Source: Maribacter forsetii DSM 18668 (GTDB lineage: Bacteria > Bacteroidota > Bacteroidia > Flavobacteriales > Flavobacteriaceae). From it: a DNA stretch of 64,000 nt. Shown piece by piece: positions 39,132 to 48,609 of this stretch. The notes beneath the pieces were generated by a model, which had not been told where the DNA came from, searched no databases, and saw nothing but the letters and a program-made list of their open reading frames with translations. How positions within the stretch are numbered: the stretch's first letter is position 1; every line of letters begins with the position of its first letter. The position numbers were made by a program, and so were the translations under genes. The stretch lies in the NCBI RefSeq assembly GCF_000744105.1, contig NZ_JQLH01000001.1, positions 3,472,001 through 3,536,000 of the forward strand, in the 5' to 3' direction.

Positions 39132-41762
39132 TTAGCCTAAACTAGCTAAACTTTTTTCCAATGTTTCTATTTTAGCTTCGGCATCAGCCAATTTTTTGCG
39201 TTCTATAGCTATGACCTTTTCAGGAGCATTATTTACAAATCGTTCATTAGAAAGTTTCTTTTGAACTGATGTTAAAAAGCCTTTAGTATATTTTAGCTCT
39301 TCATTGATCTTAATGATTTCTGCCTCTATATCAATAGCACCTTCCATAGGCACAAAATACTCGTTACTCTTTACCCTAAAAGTCAATGCACCTTCTAACT
39401 GTTCATCTAAATAACTGATTTCAGATACATTGGTAAGTTTGGAAATTACCACATCCCAACGGTTACTTGCATTTTCAGAATTTAGAACTGATAGCTCCAA
39501 TGATTCTTTCATTGGAATATTCTTATTCTTTCTTATAGTTCTAACACCGGATATTACCTCAGCAGCAAAATCGAACTGAGCTATTAACTCTTCATCAATT
39601 TTACCAACGGCTGGCCATTTTGATATGACCAAAGCTTCAGTTTCATCTCTTTTTGCAATATGTTGCCAAACTTCTTCGGTCAAAAATGGCATAAAAGGAT
39701 GCAACAATTTAAGGTTCTGCTCAAACAACTCTATTACCTTATCAAAAGTAGTTCTATCAATAGGCTGTTGATATGCAGGCTTAATAATCTCCAATAAAGA
39801 AGAACTATAATCATCCCAAACCAACTTATATATTGACATTAAAGCATCTGAAATACGGAACTTGCTAAAATGATCTTCAATCTCTAATAATGTCTTATTC
39901 AACTTTGACTCATACCACTCTAAACCAAGTTTTGAAGCCTCTGGTTGAGGAATATCTGCAATTTCCCATCCTTTCACCAATCTGAAACCGTTCCAAATTT
40001 TATTAGCAAAGTTTTTTCCTTGCTGACAAAGATCTTCATCAAACATTAAATCATTACCTGCAGCTGAACTTAACAAAAGACCTACACGAACTCCGTCAGC
40101 TCCATAATCCTCTATTAATTTTAAAGCATCTGGTGAATTACCCAATGACTTTGACATTTTTCTTCGTTGCTTATCTCTTACCAATCCGGTGAAATAAACA
40201 TTTTCAAAAGGCTTCTCTCCTCTAAACTCATACCCTGCAACAATCATTCTAGCTACCCAGAAAAATAGAATATCCGGTCCGGTTACTAAATCGTTTGTTG
40301 GGTAGTAATAGTTTATCTCTTCATTATCTGGCTCCATAATACCGCCAAATACACTCATTGGCCATAACCACGATGAAAACCACGTATCTAAAACATCGGC
40401 ATCTTGTCTTAAGTCACTTTCTTTTAAATCTGAATTACCTGATTTATCTTTTGCAAGTTTTAATGCATCTGCTATGTTAGCCGCTACAACAAAATCTTCT
40501 TGTCCGTCACCAAAATAAAATGCTGGTATTTGTTGTCCCCACCATAGTTGTCTAGAAATATTCCAATCACGAACATTTTCCATCCAATGACGGTATGTGT
40601 TTTCAAATTTCTTTGGATGCAACTTTACATCGCCACTCTCCATCACCGCTTCTAAAGCAGGTTTTGCCAAATCTTCCATTTTCAGGAACCATTGATCAGA
40701 TAATTTAGGTTCAATAACAGCCTTGGTTCTTTCTGAAGTACCTACTTTATTAATATGGGTCTCAGTCTTAACCAGAATACCTAAATCTTCTAATTCTTTA
40801 GAAATCTCTTTTCTTACTACGAAACGATCTTTACCTTCATAATGCAATCCAAAACTATTTAAGGTTGCATTATCATTAAAAATATCGATAGTTTCTAGGT
40901 TATGTTTTTCTCCTAATGCTTTATCGTTGATATCATGTGCAGGCGTTACTTTTAAACACCCTGTACCAAATTCCACATCTACATATTCATCTTCTATAAT
41001 AGGAATTACTCTATTACAGATAGGAACAATTACTTTTTTACCTTTTAGATGTGTAAAACGCTCATCGTTCGGATTAATGCAAATTGCGGTATCTCCTAAT
41101 ATAGTTTCCGGTCTTGTGGTTGCAATGGTTACTTTCTCATCTGACCCTTCTATGGCATAAGACAAATAATATAAAAGACCTTGTTTTTCTTCATAGATAA
41201 CTTCTTCATCAGACAAGGTTGTTTGTGCTTCAGGATCCCAATTCACCATTCTATACCCACGGTATATTAGCCCTTTGTTATAGAGATCAATAAAAACCTT
41301 AATAACACTATCATAACGCTCTTGATCCATGGTGAACGCAGTACGGTCCCAATCACAAGAACAACCCAGTTTTTTCAACTGTTCTAAAATGATTCCGCCA
41401 TATTCATTTGTCCAATCCCACGCATGTTTTAAAAACTCATCTCTGGTAAGATCGTTTTTATTGATGCCTTGCTCTTTTAATTTCGCAACTACCTTTGCCT
41501 CGGTTGCAATAGAGGCATGATCCGTTCCCGGTACCCAACATGCATTTTTTCCTAAAAGACGGGCTCTTCTTATGAGTACATCTTGTATTGTATTGTTCAA
41601 CATATGCCCCATATGCAAAATACCAGTTACGTTTGGTGGTGGTATAACGATACTATATGGTTCTCTTTCATCTGGTTCTGAGTGAAAGTAGCCGTTTTTC
41701 ATCCAGTAATCATACCATTGTGATTCTGTGGCCTGCGGATTATATTTTGAAGGAATTTCCAT
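39132..41762 (-). CDS. valS: Valyl-tRNA synthetase
   Basis: 876-residue class I synthetase. The HIGH-type motif is HMGHMLN (about 50-56) in PPPNVTGILHMGHML, and the KMSKS motif is KMSKSLGNSPD in the second half. The ValS anticodon-binding domain and a C-terminal coiled coil (INEELKYTKGFLTSVQKKLS) are also seen. Editing domain GDTAICINPNDER is present. A -7 element lies about 95 bases upstream on the minus strand, with no obvious regulatory RNA in the leader. Confidence 0.97.
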   Translation of the reverse strand: MEIPSKYNPQATESQWYDYWMKNGYFHSEPDEREPYSIVIPPPNVTGILHMGHMLNNTIQDVLIRRARLLGKNACWVPGTDHASIATEAKVVAKLKEQGINKNDLTRDEFLKHAWDWTNEYGGIILEQLKKLGCSCDWDRTAFTMDQERYDSVIKVFIDLYNKGLIYRGYRMVNWDPEAQTTLSDEEVIYEEKQGLLYYLSYAIEGSDEKVTIATTRPETILGDTAICINPNDERFTHLKGKKVIVPICNRVIPIIEDEYVDVEFGTGCLKVTPAHDINDKALGEKHNLETIDIFNDNATLNSFGLHYEGKDRFVVRKEISKELEDLGILVKTETHINKVGTSERTKAVIEPKLSDQWFLKMEDLAKPALEAVMESGDVKLHPKKFENTYRHWMENVRDWNISRQLWWGQQIPAFYFGDGQEDFVVAANIADALKLAKDKSGNSDLKESDLRQDADVLDTWFSSWLWPMSVFGGIMEPDNEEINYYYPTNDLVTGPDILFFWVARMIVAGYEFRGEKPFENVYFTGLVRDKQRRKMSKSLGNSPDALKLIEDYGADGVRVGLLLSSAAGNDLMFDEDLCQQGKNFANKIWNGFRLVKGWEIADIPQPEASKLGLEWYESKLNKTLLEIEDHFSKFRISDALMSIYKLVWDDYSSSLLEIIKPAYQQPIDRTTFDKVIELFEQNLKLLHPFMPFLTEEVWQHIAKRDETEALVISKWPAVGKIDEELIAQFDFAAEVISGVRTIRKNKNIPMKESLELSVLNSENASNRWDVVISKLTNVSEISYLDEQLEGALTFRVKSNEYFVPMEGAIDIEAEIIKINEELKYTKGFLTSVQKKLSNERFVNNAPEKVIAIERKKLADAEAKIETLEKSLASLG

Positions 41763-41854
41763 TTTTTGGAACAGTTTTTGAATAATAATAAACTGGGTTA
41801 TTAAAAATTAAAGCCGAACTGACATTCTAACGGTCATTTCAGCTAAATTTCACC

Positions 41855-41862
41855 CAAAGATA
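41855..41862 (-). promoter_or_regulatory. -7 promoter element for valS
   Basis: On the minus strand it reads TATCTTTG (TAnnTTTG consensus). It implies a 5' untranslated region of about 85 bases before the valS start. No -33 at the ideal distance. Confidence 0.5.
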
Positions 41863-41906
41863 AATACGAAACAAAAATAAGTAACGTTAGAGTATAACAA
41901 AAGGAT

Positions 41907-41937
41907 TTTGAGGTTGATCTGAAAAGATTTAATTTTG
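41907..41937 (+). promoter_or_regulatory. Promoter of the DUF1573 gene
   Basis: TTTG (41907-41910), 19 bases, TAATTTTG (41930-41937). A full match to the Bacteroidota -33/-7 pattern, with the ATG at 41958. Confidence 0.7.
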
Positions 41938-41957
41938 ACATCCACCCAAAATTATAA

Positions 41958-42350
41958 ATGATGAAAAAAATAGTACTTGTATTATTTGTTGGCTTACTAG
42001 GTTTTAGTTTAACTGCACAGGACGCAGCTGCCAAAATAGAGTTTAAATCTGAAACTGTGGATTACGGCGAAATCGCTAAAGGATCTGACGGAGTAAGAGT
42101 TTTTGAATTTACAAACACAGGAACTGCACCACTTATAGTGAGTAAAGTTAGTTCTAGTTGTGGTTGTACCATTCCAAAAAAACCAGAAGATCCAATTTTA
42201 CCAGGTAAAACAGGTGAAATTCAAGTGAAATATGATACCAATAGAGTTGGTCCTATCCGTAAAGCAATTACGGTTATTTCTAACGCTGACACTCCTACTA
42301 AGGTTTTAAAAATCAAAGGAGAAGTTCAAGCTACTACTGGTACCAAATAA
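41958..42350 (+). CDS. DUF1573 secreted protein
   Basis: 130 residues: signal peptide (MMKKIVLVLFVGLLGFSLTAQ) and a single Ig-like DUF1573 domain starting IEFKSETVDYGEIAKGSDGVRVFEFTN and ending VLKIKGEVQ. The motif VSSSCGCTIPKKPEDP contains the family's conserved cysteines. It is a small periplasmic or surface beta-sandwich protein, possibly a binding module; its exact role is unknown. It has its own promoter and terminator. Confidence 0.92.
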   Translation: MMKKIVLVLFVGLLGFSLTAQDAAAKIEFKSETVDYGEIAKGSDGVRVFEFTNTGTAPLIVSKVSSSCGCTIPKKPEDPILPGKTGEIQVKYDTNRVGPIRKAITVISNADTPTKVLKIKGEVQATTGTK

Positions 42351-42369
42351 AAGAACTTTTTAAAAATTC

Positions 42370-42400
42370 AAAGCCCAACTGAAAAGTTTGGCTTTTTTTA
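42370..42400 (+). terminator. Terminator of the DUF1573 gene
   Basis: Stem AAAGCC-c-AACT with AGTT-t-GGCTTT (one mismatched pair) around the tetraloop GAAA, followed by a run of Ts. It ends just before the convergent PDZ-protein gene. Confidence 0.85.
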
Positions 42401-42404
42401 TGCT

Positions 42405-43742
42405 TTACTGTTCGTCAAATAAAGGTTTTAAGACAAAACTAAAGAGCAGGTCGCTGTCATACCTTTCTACCAAAACCTTAATTTTTTTGTCCTTTTTAAA
42501 ATTAAGCATATGCATAATCTCTTGTAATTTATATCGATGGATTCGCTTACCGTTCACTGCCAGAATGACATCGCCTTCTCGTAAGCCCGCCGAATGTGCC
42601 GGACTCCCCTGGCGTATACCCGAAACTATAATCTCTGGCACCAAACTTAACCTTGTAGCACCCTGAAGTATAATTTGTACATTTCCATAGGTTTTGGCAC
42701 TGCTATTTAGCACACCGTTTGAATCGGTAATTCGTTCTGAAACATAACGCATACCCGCATGTTGCAAATCAATTCCGCTAATATTATATTGAAATAGTTT
42801 ACCGAAATTGGCATTCTTGGTCATTATCAATTTTTCATTTCTATAATCGAATACCACATTAAAACGTTTTATCACCTCACCGCCCAAGCTTCCGTTTCTA
42901 CCTCCAAAATCTGAAATTGTAGTGAACGTCTCCATATCAGGAAAAGCCGCCTTTGCATCACTCAGTACAAAATCTGCAATCTTTAAATGATTTATTTTTG
43001 TTCGCTTCCCAAAAATATCACCTGCCAACCCTTTTCCTAAAAAATCTTGATAATGCTTTTCGGGCAATTGAATTCTTTCATCTTCAAATAGCCATACTGC
43101 ATCGCTACTTCCCGTATCCAATAACATTTTTACAGGTATTTCCTCATCCTTACTTATCATAACAAATGCATCTAAATATGCCTTCTTTCTAATGACAGAC
43201 ATATCTACAACCCTAGTGTTCTTAGATTTTTTGTACCTATAAAGTTCAGGGTCATGAAATTTTATGGTATGCTTTACATAGTTTATATCAACTACAAAAT
43301 CTCTAAATAGATCATATCCAATTATACCATGCACAGGCACACCAAGGCTTGGCGAAAAGTTAACACCAGCATCCATTACTACATAAATGTTTTGGGAAGT
43401 ATTCTTGACATTACCTAACTGCACAAAATTTCCGGTAGATTTTAATGCATTGATCGGGTCCCCTTCCCCTAGCCCATTAATTGTAATTTCGGTTACATTA
43501 TTTAATTGAATAGAATCTTGATCCGCCAAATTGAATAAAATTGGTGTACCAACACCAGAATCTAACACAAAAGATAACTCCGTGCCATTGACATCAATAG
43601 GTATGACCATGAGATTATTAATCAATTGAAACTTTACTTTATGAAATTTCTTTCCGGCAGGTAATTGATAGGTTTGTGCTATTCCTGAAAAGGAAAAACA
43701 ACATGACAAAAGAATCAATAGTATTCTATATTTACGTAACAT
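42405..43742 (-). CDS. Retropepsin-like aspartic protease with PDZ domain, secreted
   Basis: 445 residues with signal peptide (MLRKYRILLILLSCCFSFSGIAQ). Two Asp-Ser/Thr-Gly motifs are visible: FVLDSGVGTP and LLDTGSSDAVW, each in an aspartyl-protease-like domain (about 35-175 and 190-330). A PDZ domain follows at about 370-430 (IRQGSPAHSAGLREGDVILAVNGKRI). This matches a family of Bacteroidota periplasmic proteins with unknown targets. Whether both Asp residues form one active site within the same protein is an inference. Confidence 0.85.
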   Translation of the reverse strand: MLRKYRILLILLSCCFSFSGIAQTYQLPAGKKFHKVKFQLINNLMVIPIDVNGTELSFVLDSGVGTPILFNLADQDSIQLNNVTEITINGLGEGDPINALKSTGNFVQLGNVKNTSQNIYVVMDAGVNFSPSLGVPVHGIIGYDLFRDFVVDINYVKHTIKFHDPELYRYKKSKNTRVVDMSVIRKKAYLDAFVMISKDEEIPVKMLLDTGSSDAVWLFEDERIQLPEKHYQDFLGKGLAGDIFGKRTKINHLKIADFVLSDAKAAFPDMETFTTISDFGGRNGSLGGEVIKRFNVVFDYRNEKLIMTKNANFGKLFQYNISGIDLQHAGMRYVSERITDSNGVLNSSAKTYGNVQIILQGATRLSLVPEIIVSGIRQGSPAHSAGLREGDVILAVNGKRIHRYKLQEIMHMLNFKKDKKIKVLVERYDSDLLFSFVLKPLFDEQ

Positions 43743-43890
43743 AATCTATATGAATTAGTTAACCCTTTTTAAGATACATAATAATTTGATACAGTACCTA
43801 ATTTTAACACGATAGGCAAAACCAAATAAAAGCCTAATTACTTTGTAAGAACCATAATCATTTATCACTTTTGTGAAAAATTCGAATAAT

Positions 43891-45081
43891 ATGCCATCTG
43901 TATCAAATAAGGGGCTCACCATGCCTCAATCACCTATAAGAAAGTTAGTTCCGTTTGCTGAAAATGCAAAAAAGAGAGGAGTTAATGTCATTCATTTGAA
44001 CATAGGGCAACCAGATATTAAGACTCCGCAGCAAGCTTTAGACGCTGTGAAAAATAATGATATAAATGTATTGGAATACAGCCGTACCGAAGGTTCTGAG
44101 ACTTTTAGAACCAAAATTGCGCAGTACTACCTTAAAAACGACATTCAAGTAAGTGCTACAGATATTATTGTAACTACCGGTGGATCAGAAGCATTGTCTT
44201 TTGCAATGAACACCATTGCAGATACAGATGATGAAATCATCATCCCTGAACCTTTTTATGCGAATTACAACGGATTTGCAACAGCATGTGGCGTAACCGT
44301 AGTACCTGTAGTTTCTAAATTAGAAGATAATTTTGCACTACCTCCTATTGAGGATTTCGAAAAACTAATTACACCTAAAACCAAGGCTATATTAATATGT
44401 AACCCTGGTAACCCTACAGGATATTTATATAGCAAGGAAGAAATTCAAAAATTAGCTACTCTAGTTAAAAAACACAATATTTATCTGGTAGCAGATGAAG
44501 TTTATAGAGAATTCACATATGACAATAAAACCCATGCTTCCATTTTAAAAGAAGAAGGATTGGAGGAACACGCTATTGTCATTGATTCGGTTTCTAAAAG
44601 ATATAGTATGTGTGGTGCTAGAATTGGATACTTGGTATCAAAGAATAAAGAGTTTATTGCAACGGCAATGAAATTTGCACAGGCTAGACTATCACCACCT
44701 ACATATGCGCAAATTGCAAGTGAAGCGGCTTTAGATACACCAAATAGCTATTTTGCTGAAGTAAAGACGGAATATGTTGCAAGAAGGAATCTGCTTATTG
44801 CGGAATTAGAAAAAATTGAAGGTATTAAAATTGCTAAACCGCAAGGTGCTTTTTACTGTATAGCAGAACTACCTATTAAAGATGCCGATCACTTTGCTCA
44901 ATGGTTGCTAGAGGAATTTAACATAGACAACGAAACTGTTATGGTAGCACCCGCAGCAGGGTTTTACGCTACAGAAGGACTAGGTAAAAATCAAATTAGA
45001 ATTGCATATGTTCTTGACCAAGATAGTTTAAAAAGAGCTGTTCAAATTTTAAAAGAAGCACTTAAAAGTTACAAAGGTTAA
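43891..45081 (+). CDS. Pyridoxal-phosphate-dependent aminotransferase (class I)
   Basis: 396 residues. The family order is seen: HLNIGQPDIKTP, YSRTEGSETFR, TGGSEALSFAM, NPGNPTGYLYS, DEVYREF, and the PLP lysine in SVSKRYSMCGARIGYL (about residue 233), with the final Arg in NQIRIAYVL. Aspartate, aromatic or alanine-type substrate cannot be told apart by eye. A GTG six codons upstream (43873) could also start translation; MPSVSNKGLTMPQ at 43891 is the usual N-terminus. It overlaps murB by one base (TAATG). Confidence 0.9.
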   Translation: MPSVSNKGLTMPQSPIRKLVPFAENAKKRGVNVIHLNIGQPDIKTPQQALDAVKNNDINVLEYSRTEGSETFRTKIAQYYLKNDIQVSATDIIVTTGGSEALSFAMNTIADTDDEIIIPEPFYANYNGFATACGVTVVPVVSKLEDNFALPPIEDFEKLITPKTKAILICNPGNPTGYLYSKEEIQKLATLVKKHNIYLVADEVYREFTYDNKTHASILKEEGLEEHAIVIDSVSKRYSMCGARIGYLVSKNKEFIATAMKFAQARLSPPTYAQIASEAALDTPNSYFAEVKTEYVARRNLLIAELEKIEGIKIAKPQGAFYCIAELPIKDADHFAQWLLEEFNIDNETVMVAPAAGFYATEGLGKNQIRIAYVLDQDSLKRAVQILKEALKSYKG

Positions 45082-46097
45082 TGATCGTACATGAACACTT
45101 TTCCCTAAAAAACTATAATACTTTTGGTATTGATGCTACAGCAAGATTCTTTGTTGAAGTTACGTCTATTGAAGAATTACAGGATATTCTTGGCAACCAT
45201 GATTATGACAGAAAAATCATTATAGGTGGCGGTAGTAATATGTTGCTTTCAGATTATATTGAAGCATTGTTTATTCATGTAGATTTAAAGGGAAAGAAAA
45301 TTGTATCAGAATCTGCAAACAGCGCACAAGTGAAGGTGATGGCAGGCGAAAACTGGCATGATATGGTCATGTGGACCCTTGAGAATAATTTTGGAGGATT
45401 GGAGAACATGTCCTTAATACCTGGAAATACCGGTACCGCACCTATTCAAAATATTGGCGCATATGGTATAGAGTTAAAAGATTGTTTTGTTAGTTGTGAA
45501 GCTATTAGAATAGAAGACCAAGAATTAATTACCTTAACCAAAGAGGAATGTAAATTTGGCTACAGAGATTCATTTTTTAAAAATGAAGGAAAAGATCAAT
45601 TTGTAATTACGTCGGTAACTTTTTCTTTCACCAAAAAAGACCACAAAATTAACTCTGGCTACGGAGCAATTGAACAACAATTAGAAAAAGAAGCGATAAC
45701 CAACCCTACCATAAAAGATATTTCCAATGCCGTTATAGCAATTCGCCAAAGTAAGTTGCCAGACCCAAAAGAATTAGGTAATAGTGGTAGCTTTTTTAAA
45801 AACCCGATAGTTGATAAAGAAATATTTGAAGAATTTACGCGTAAAAACCCTGAAGCTCCTTTTTATAAAGTATCAGATGAATTTTATAAAATTCCGGCAG
45901 GTTGGCTAATTGAGCAATGCGGATTTAAAGGAAAACGTTTTGGTGATGCAGGTGTTCATAAAAATCAAGCCTTGGTTCTTGTAAACTACGATAAAGCAAC
46001 AGGTAAAGATATTTTAAACTTAGCGACAAAAATTATTGATACCGTAAAAACAAAGTTCCATATTGAAATAAGTCCTGAGGTTAATTTAATAAAATAA
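45081..46097 (+). CDS. murB: UDP-N-acetylenolpyruvoylglucosamine reductase
   Basis: 338-residue FAD enzyme of peptidoglycan synthesis that makes UDP-MurNAc. FAD-binding signature IIIGGGSNMLL, SLIPGNTGTAPIQNIGAYGIEL, YRDSFFK, the catalytic Ser/Lys region GSFFKNP, and the C-terminal SPEVNLI with the catalytic Glu are conserved. The extra Tyr-loop type I features (YRDSFFK) are present. Translation is coupled to the aminotransferase by a one-base overlap. Confidence 0.96.
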   Translation: MIVHEHFSLKNYNTFGIDATARFFVEVTSIEELQDILGNHDYDRKIIIGGGSNMLLSDYIEALFIHVDLKGKKIVSESANSAQVKVMAGENWHDMVMWTLENNFGGLENMSLIPGNTGTAPIQNIGAYGIELKDCFVSCEAIRIEDQELITLTKEECKFGYRDSFFKNEGKDQFVITSVTFSFTKKDHKINSGYGAIEQQLEKEAITNPTIKDISNAVIAIRQSKLPDPKELGNSGSFFKNPIVDKEIFEEFTRKNPEAPFYKVSDEFYKIPAGWLIEQCGFKGKRFGDAGVHKNQALVLVNYDKATGKDILNLATKIIDTVKTKFHIEISPEVNLIK

Positions 46098-46122
46098 CCC
46101 CTGTAAAAATTACAGGGGTTAT
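46094..46122. terminator. Hairpin at the murB stop codon
   Basis: A 13-base stem 46094-46106 with 46110-46122 (core AACCCCTGTA/TACAGGGGTT). The stop codon lies inside it. It lacks a strong T-run, and a second weaker hairpin lies at 46148-46174 followed by AT-rich DNA; one of the two probably ends the transcript. Confidence 0.55.
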
Positions 46123-46302
46123 TACCAAACCAAACCAACCAAAAACAAAGTGGGCAGTTACCAGCTGACCACTTATTCAATATATATTTTTAGAAAACGC
46201 TTCCTTAACAATCAATTTTATAATTTAGCGTTTAATCATATACGGTTCAATGTTAGCATTTGGATGTCCATCATAAAAAAAAATATGTACATCTTTTAAA
46301 TT

Positions 46303-46866
46303 ATGAGCACTCTATTAGAAAACCATATTGTTGAATTACTACAGGAAAGAAACGAAAAAGCGATTTCTCTCTTGTATGATAATTATGCCGACACCCTATT
46401 AGGTGTGGCAAATAAGGTAGTGCGTGATCCTGATCTAGCACAAGATGTTGTTCAAGAATCTTTTGTGAAGATTTGGAAAAAAGCAGACTCTTATGACCCT
46501 AAAAAAGCGAAACTGTTTACTTGGCTTTTTAGAATTACACGTAACACTGCCATTGACAAATTAAGAAGTGTCAACACAAAATCCGATAAAGAAATCCAAA
46601 TAGACGTTTCTGACGTATATACTTTAGGCGTGGAAAGTACAAGGCCAGAGTTAATGGATGTAAGAGAACATCTAGACAAAATTGAAGATAAATATCAAAT
46701 TGTTCTAGAAGCTCTTTTCTTTCAAGGCATGACCCAACAAGAAGCAAGTGATGAGTTGGATATACCTTTAGGAACTATTAAGTCTAGACTTAAAATTGGA
46801 TTACGCGAATTAGGCAAAATCTATGGCCCAGCCGTAGTTGCCATGTTATTAAATTTCGTATTATGA
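46303..46866 (+). CDS. RNA polymerase ECF sigma factor (RskA-associated type)
   Basis: 187 residues. Sigma-70 region 2: AISLLYDNYADTLLGVANKVVRDPDLAQDVVQESFVKIWK (about 19-58); region 4: ALFFQGMTQQEASDELDIPLGTIKSRLK (about 140-166). The last 20 residues are hydrophobic (YGPAVVAMLLNFVL), which is unusual for a sigma factor but typical of the Bacteroidota group paired with RskA-like anti-sigma. Its stop overlaps the anti-sigma start (4 bases), so the two are co-translated. Trigger unknown. Confidence 0.92.
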   Translation: MSTLLENHIVELLQERNEKAISLLYDNYADTLLGVANKVVRDPDLAQDVVQESFVKIWKKADSYDPKKAKLFTWLFRITRNTAIDKLRSVNTKSDKEIQIDVSDVYTLGVESTRPELMDVREHLDKIEDKYQIVLEALFFQGMTQQEASDELDIPLGTIKSRLKIGLRELGKIYGPAVVAMLLNFVL

Positions 46867-47621
46867 AAGACAAAATAAGAATTTTCCTTGATTCTGATTT
46901 ATTAGAAAAGTATCTTTTGGGAACAACTACCGAGTTGGAAAGCCTTCAGGTAGAGCGCTATATTGCCATGTACCCAGAGGTAAGGGAAACATACAGCGAA
47001 TTACAGGATAATCTTGAAATCTTCGCTAAACTTCATGCTATTGAAGCACCACAAGGTTTAAAGGATAAAATCAACTCTAGAATAAAAGCTGAACGTAAGG
47101 GCAGAAAAAGATTCTATAGTTATGCTATTGCAGCAAGTATTACCGCTATCATGTTCATAGGTATCTCTACTTTTTTCTGGAACCAAAACCAGAGTTTACA
47201 AGAAGAGAACAGCGTTGTTAGCAATAAAATAAAATTGCTTGAGGAAAACATGAAAGAGCAGTTAGAAGATGTACGTAATCAGTTCATTGTTCTAAACAAC
47301 CCACAAACTAAAAAGTATAATGTTAAGGGGAACCAGAAAGCAAAAGATTTAAAAGCTGTGGCCTATATAAATCCAGTTAAGAAATTATCATATATCAATG
47401 TAAGCAAATTACCGCATATTCCAGAAAGCCAATGTTTTCAAATGTGGGCAGAGGTTAACGGTAAAATGATAAACCTAGGTATTATTGAAGAAGCTGGCGA
47501 CCAGCAAAAGCTGCTAGCATTACCATACGCTGAAAATGCCGTTGGTTATATTACAATTGAACAAAAGGGAGGTAACCACGCCCCTAACGTAGAAAATATA
47601 GTTGCGAATATAGCATACTAA
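46863..47621 (+). CDS. Anti-sigma factor, RskA family
   Basis: 252 residues with one transmembrane helix (about 85-105). The N-terminal cytoplasmic part (LEKYLLGTTTELESLQVERYIAMYPE) is the anti-sigma domain that holds the sigma factor; after the helix there is a coiled coil (ENSVVSNKIKLLEENMKEQLEDVR) and the RskA C-terminal domain (VAYINPVKKLSYINVSKLPHIPESQCFQMWAEVNGK). The gene overlaps the sigma gene by four bases. Regulation by proteolysis at the membrane is inferred from the family. Confidence 0.92.
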   Translation: MKDKIRIFLDSDLLEKYLLGTTTELESLQVERYIAMYPEVRETYSELQDNLEIFAKLHAIEAPQGLKDKINSRIKAERKGRKRFYSYAIAASITAIMFIGISTFFWNQNQSLQEENSVVSNKIKLLEENMKEQLEDVRNQFIVLNNPQTKKYNVKGNQKAKDLKAVAYINPVKKLSYINVSKLPHIPESQCFQMWAEVNGKMINLGIIEEAGDQQKLLALPYAENAVGYITIEQKGGNHAPNVENIVANIAY

Positions 47622-47644
47622 GCTTTCACACATAAAGTATTCTT

Positions 47645-47672
47645 AAAGCCCCATTTTTGGGGCTTTATTTTT
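47645..47672 (+). terminator. Terminator of the sigma/anti-sigma operon
   Basis: Stem AAAGCCCC (47645-47652) with GGGGCTTT (47659-47666), loop ATTTTT, then a T-rich tail. It overlaps the promoter region of the next gene. Confidence 0.9.
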
Positions 47673-47680
47673 TATCTTTG
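47673..47680 (+). promoter_or_regulatory. -7 promoter element of the small Cys-rich gene
   Basis: TATCTTTG fits TAnnTTTG and lies 16 bases before the ATG at 47696. No -33 at the ideal distance, because the terminator occupies that position. Confidence 0.55.
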
Positions 47681-47695
47681 TTTAAAATTTAGCAT

Positions 47696-47899
47696 ATGAA
47701 ACTAGTATTATTGACCATTGGGTTGTTAGCATTGGCTTTTGCAGGTATTGCAATTAAAATATGGTCTAAAAAAGATGGGGAATTTGCAGGAACTTGCGCA
47801 AGCCAAAGTCCTTTTTTAAATCAAGACGGACAAGCTTGTGGTATGTGCGGTAAAATGCCAAACGAACAAGATTGCAAAAAAGATTTAATCTCCGAATAA
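47696..47899 (+). CDS. Small membrane-anchored Cys-rich protein
   Basis: 67-residue protein: one N-terminal hydrophobic helix (LVLLTIGLLALAFAGIAIKI), then a short segment with four cysteines, GTCASQS, ACGMCG and EQDCKK. The C-x-x-C unit could hold a metal or disulfide. Similar small proteins in Flavobacteriaceae carry only the name "membrane or secreted protein". It has its own promoter and lies between two sigma factor genes. Function unknown. Confidence 0.72.
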   Translation: MKLVLLTIGLLALAFAGIAIKIWSKKDGEFAGTCASQSPFLNQDGQACGMCGKMPNEQDCKKDLISE

Positions 47900-47942
47900 G
47901 TTTAGTACTTAATCAAAAACATACGCTTACCAAAATTAATAT

Positions 47943-48500
47943 TTGAACAACATAGACACTTTAGAAGAAACAATCATTAAAGCGAAGCAAGGCAAACAGA
48001 TTGCCTTTAGTCGTTTGTTAGATATGTTTTGGAACGATGTTTATGGATTTCAATTAAAGCGTACGGAAAATGAAAACGATTCTGAAGATATAACCATTCA
48101 GACATTTTCAAAGGCGTTCGATAAGATAAATACCTATAACGATTCTTATGTATTTAAAACTTGGCTAATAGCCATTTCAAAGAATATACATATTGATCTG
48201 GTTAGAAAGCGAAAAAAGAATTTGTTAGATTCTAGAAGTAATTCTGATGCTATTACCAGCGCTTTAGACGCTACGCCTTCTATGGAAGATCAATTGATTC
48301 AAGAACAGAATTTAGCAGATTTACTCAGGGATATTAAAAAACTAAAGCCCCACTACCAAGCAGTCATCAACCTAAGGTATTTTAATGAGTTAAGTTATGC
48401 TGATATTGCCACACAATTAAACGAGCCCATAAACAGTGTAAAAGTAAAACTTCTAAGGGCTAAAAAATTACTTTCAGAAATTATCAAGGAACGAAAGTAA
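47943..48500 (+). CDS. RNA polymerase sigma-70 (ECF) family protein, TTG start
   Basis: 185 residues. Region 2 is AFSRLLDMFWNDVYGFQLKRTENENDSEDITIQTFSKAF, with the DNA-opening part in YVFKTWLIAISKNIHIDLVRKRKK; region 4 is HYQAVINLRYFNELSYADIATQLNEPINSVKVKLLRAKKLL. The TTG at 47943 is the start: an in-frame TAA at 47937 excludes any longer form, and the first internal ATG would remove the beginning of region 2. No anti-sigma gene follows. It lies just upstream of lipA. Confidence 0.88.
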   Translation: MNNIDTLEETIIKAKQGKQIAFSRLLDMFWNDVYGFQLKRTENENDSEDITIQTFSKAFDKINTYNDSYVFKTWLIAISKNIHIDLVRKRKKNLLDSRSNSDAITSALDATPSMEDQLIQEQNLADLLRDIKKLKPHYQAVINLRYFNELSYADIATQLNEPINSVKVKLLRAKKLLSEIIKERK

Positions 48501-48585
48501 TCAACAAACCAATAGTAAATTTCTCATAATTTAGAACTCATTTGTGTAGGATGTAATTCTACTTTACCCACACTTTATTAGTTCG

Positions 48586-48593
48586 TATATTTG
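48586..48593 (+). promoter_or_regulatory. -7 promoter element of lipA
   Basis: TATATTTG (perfect TAnnTTTG) lies 17 bases upstream of the lipA ATG at 48610. No good -33 TTTG is visible. Confidence 0.55.
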
Positions 48594-48609
48594 TAATAAA
48601 ATTGAAAGC

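Noticed and set aside
41763..41860. T-box or other riboswitch in the valS leader
   Set aside because: The leader of about 85 bases is AT-rich without a conserved stem or T-box sequence, and T-boxes are not expected in this phylum.
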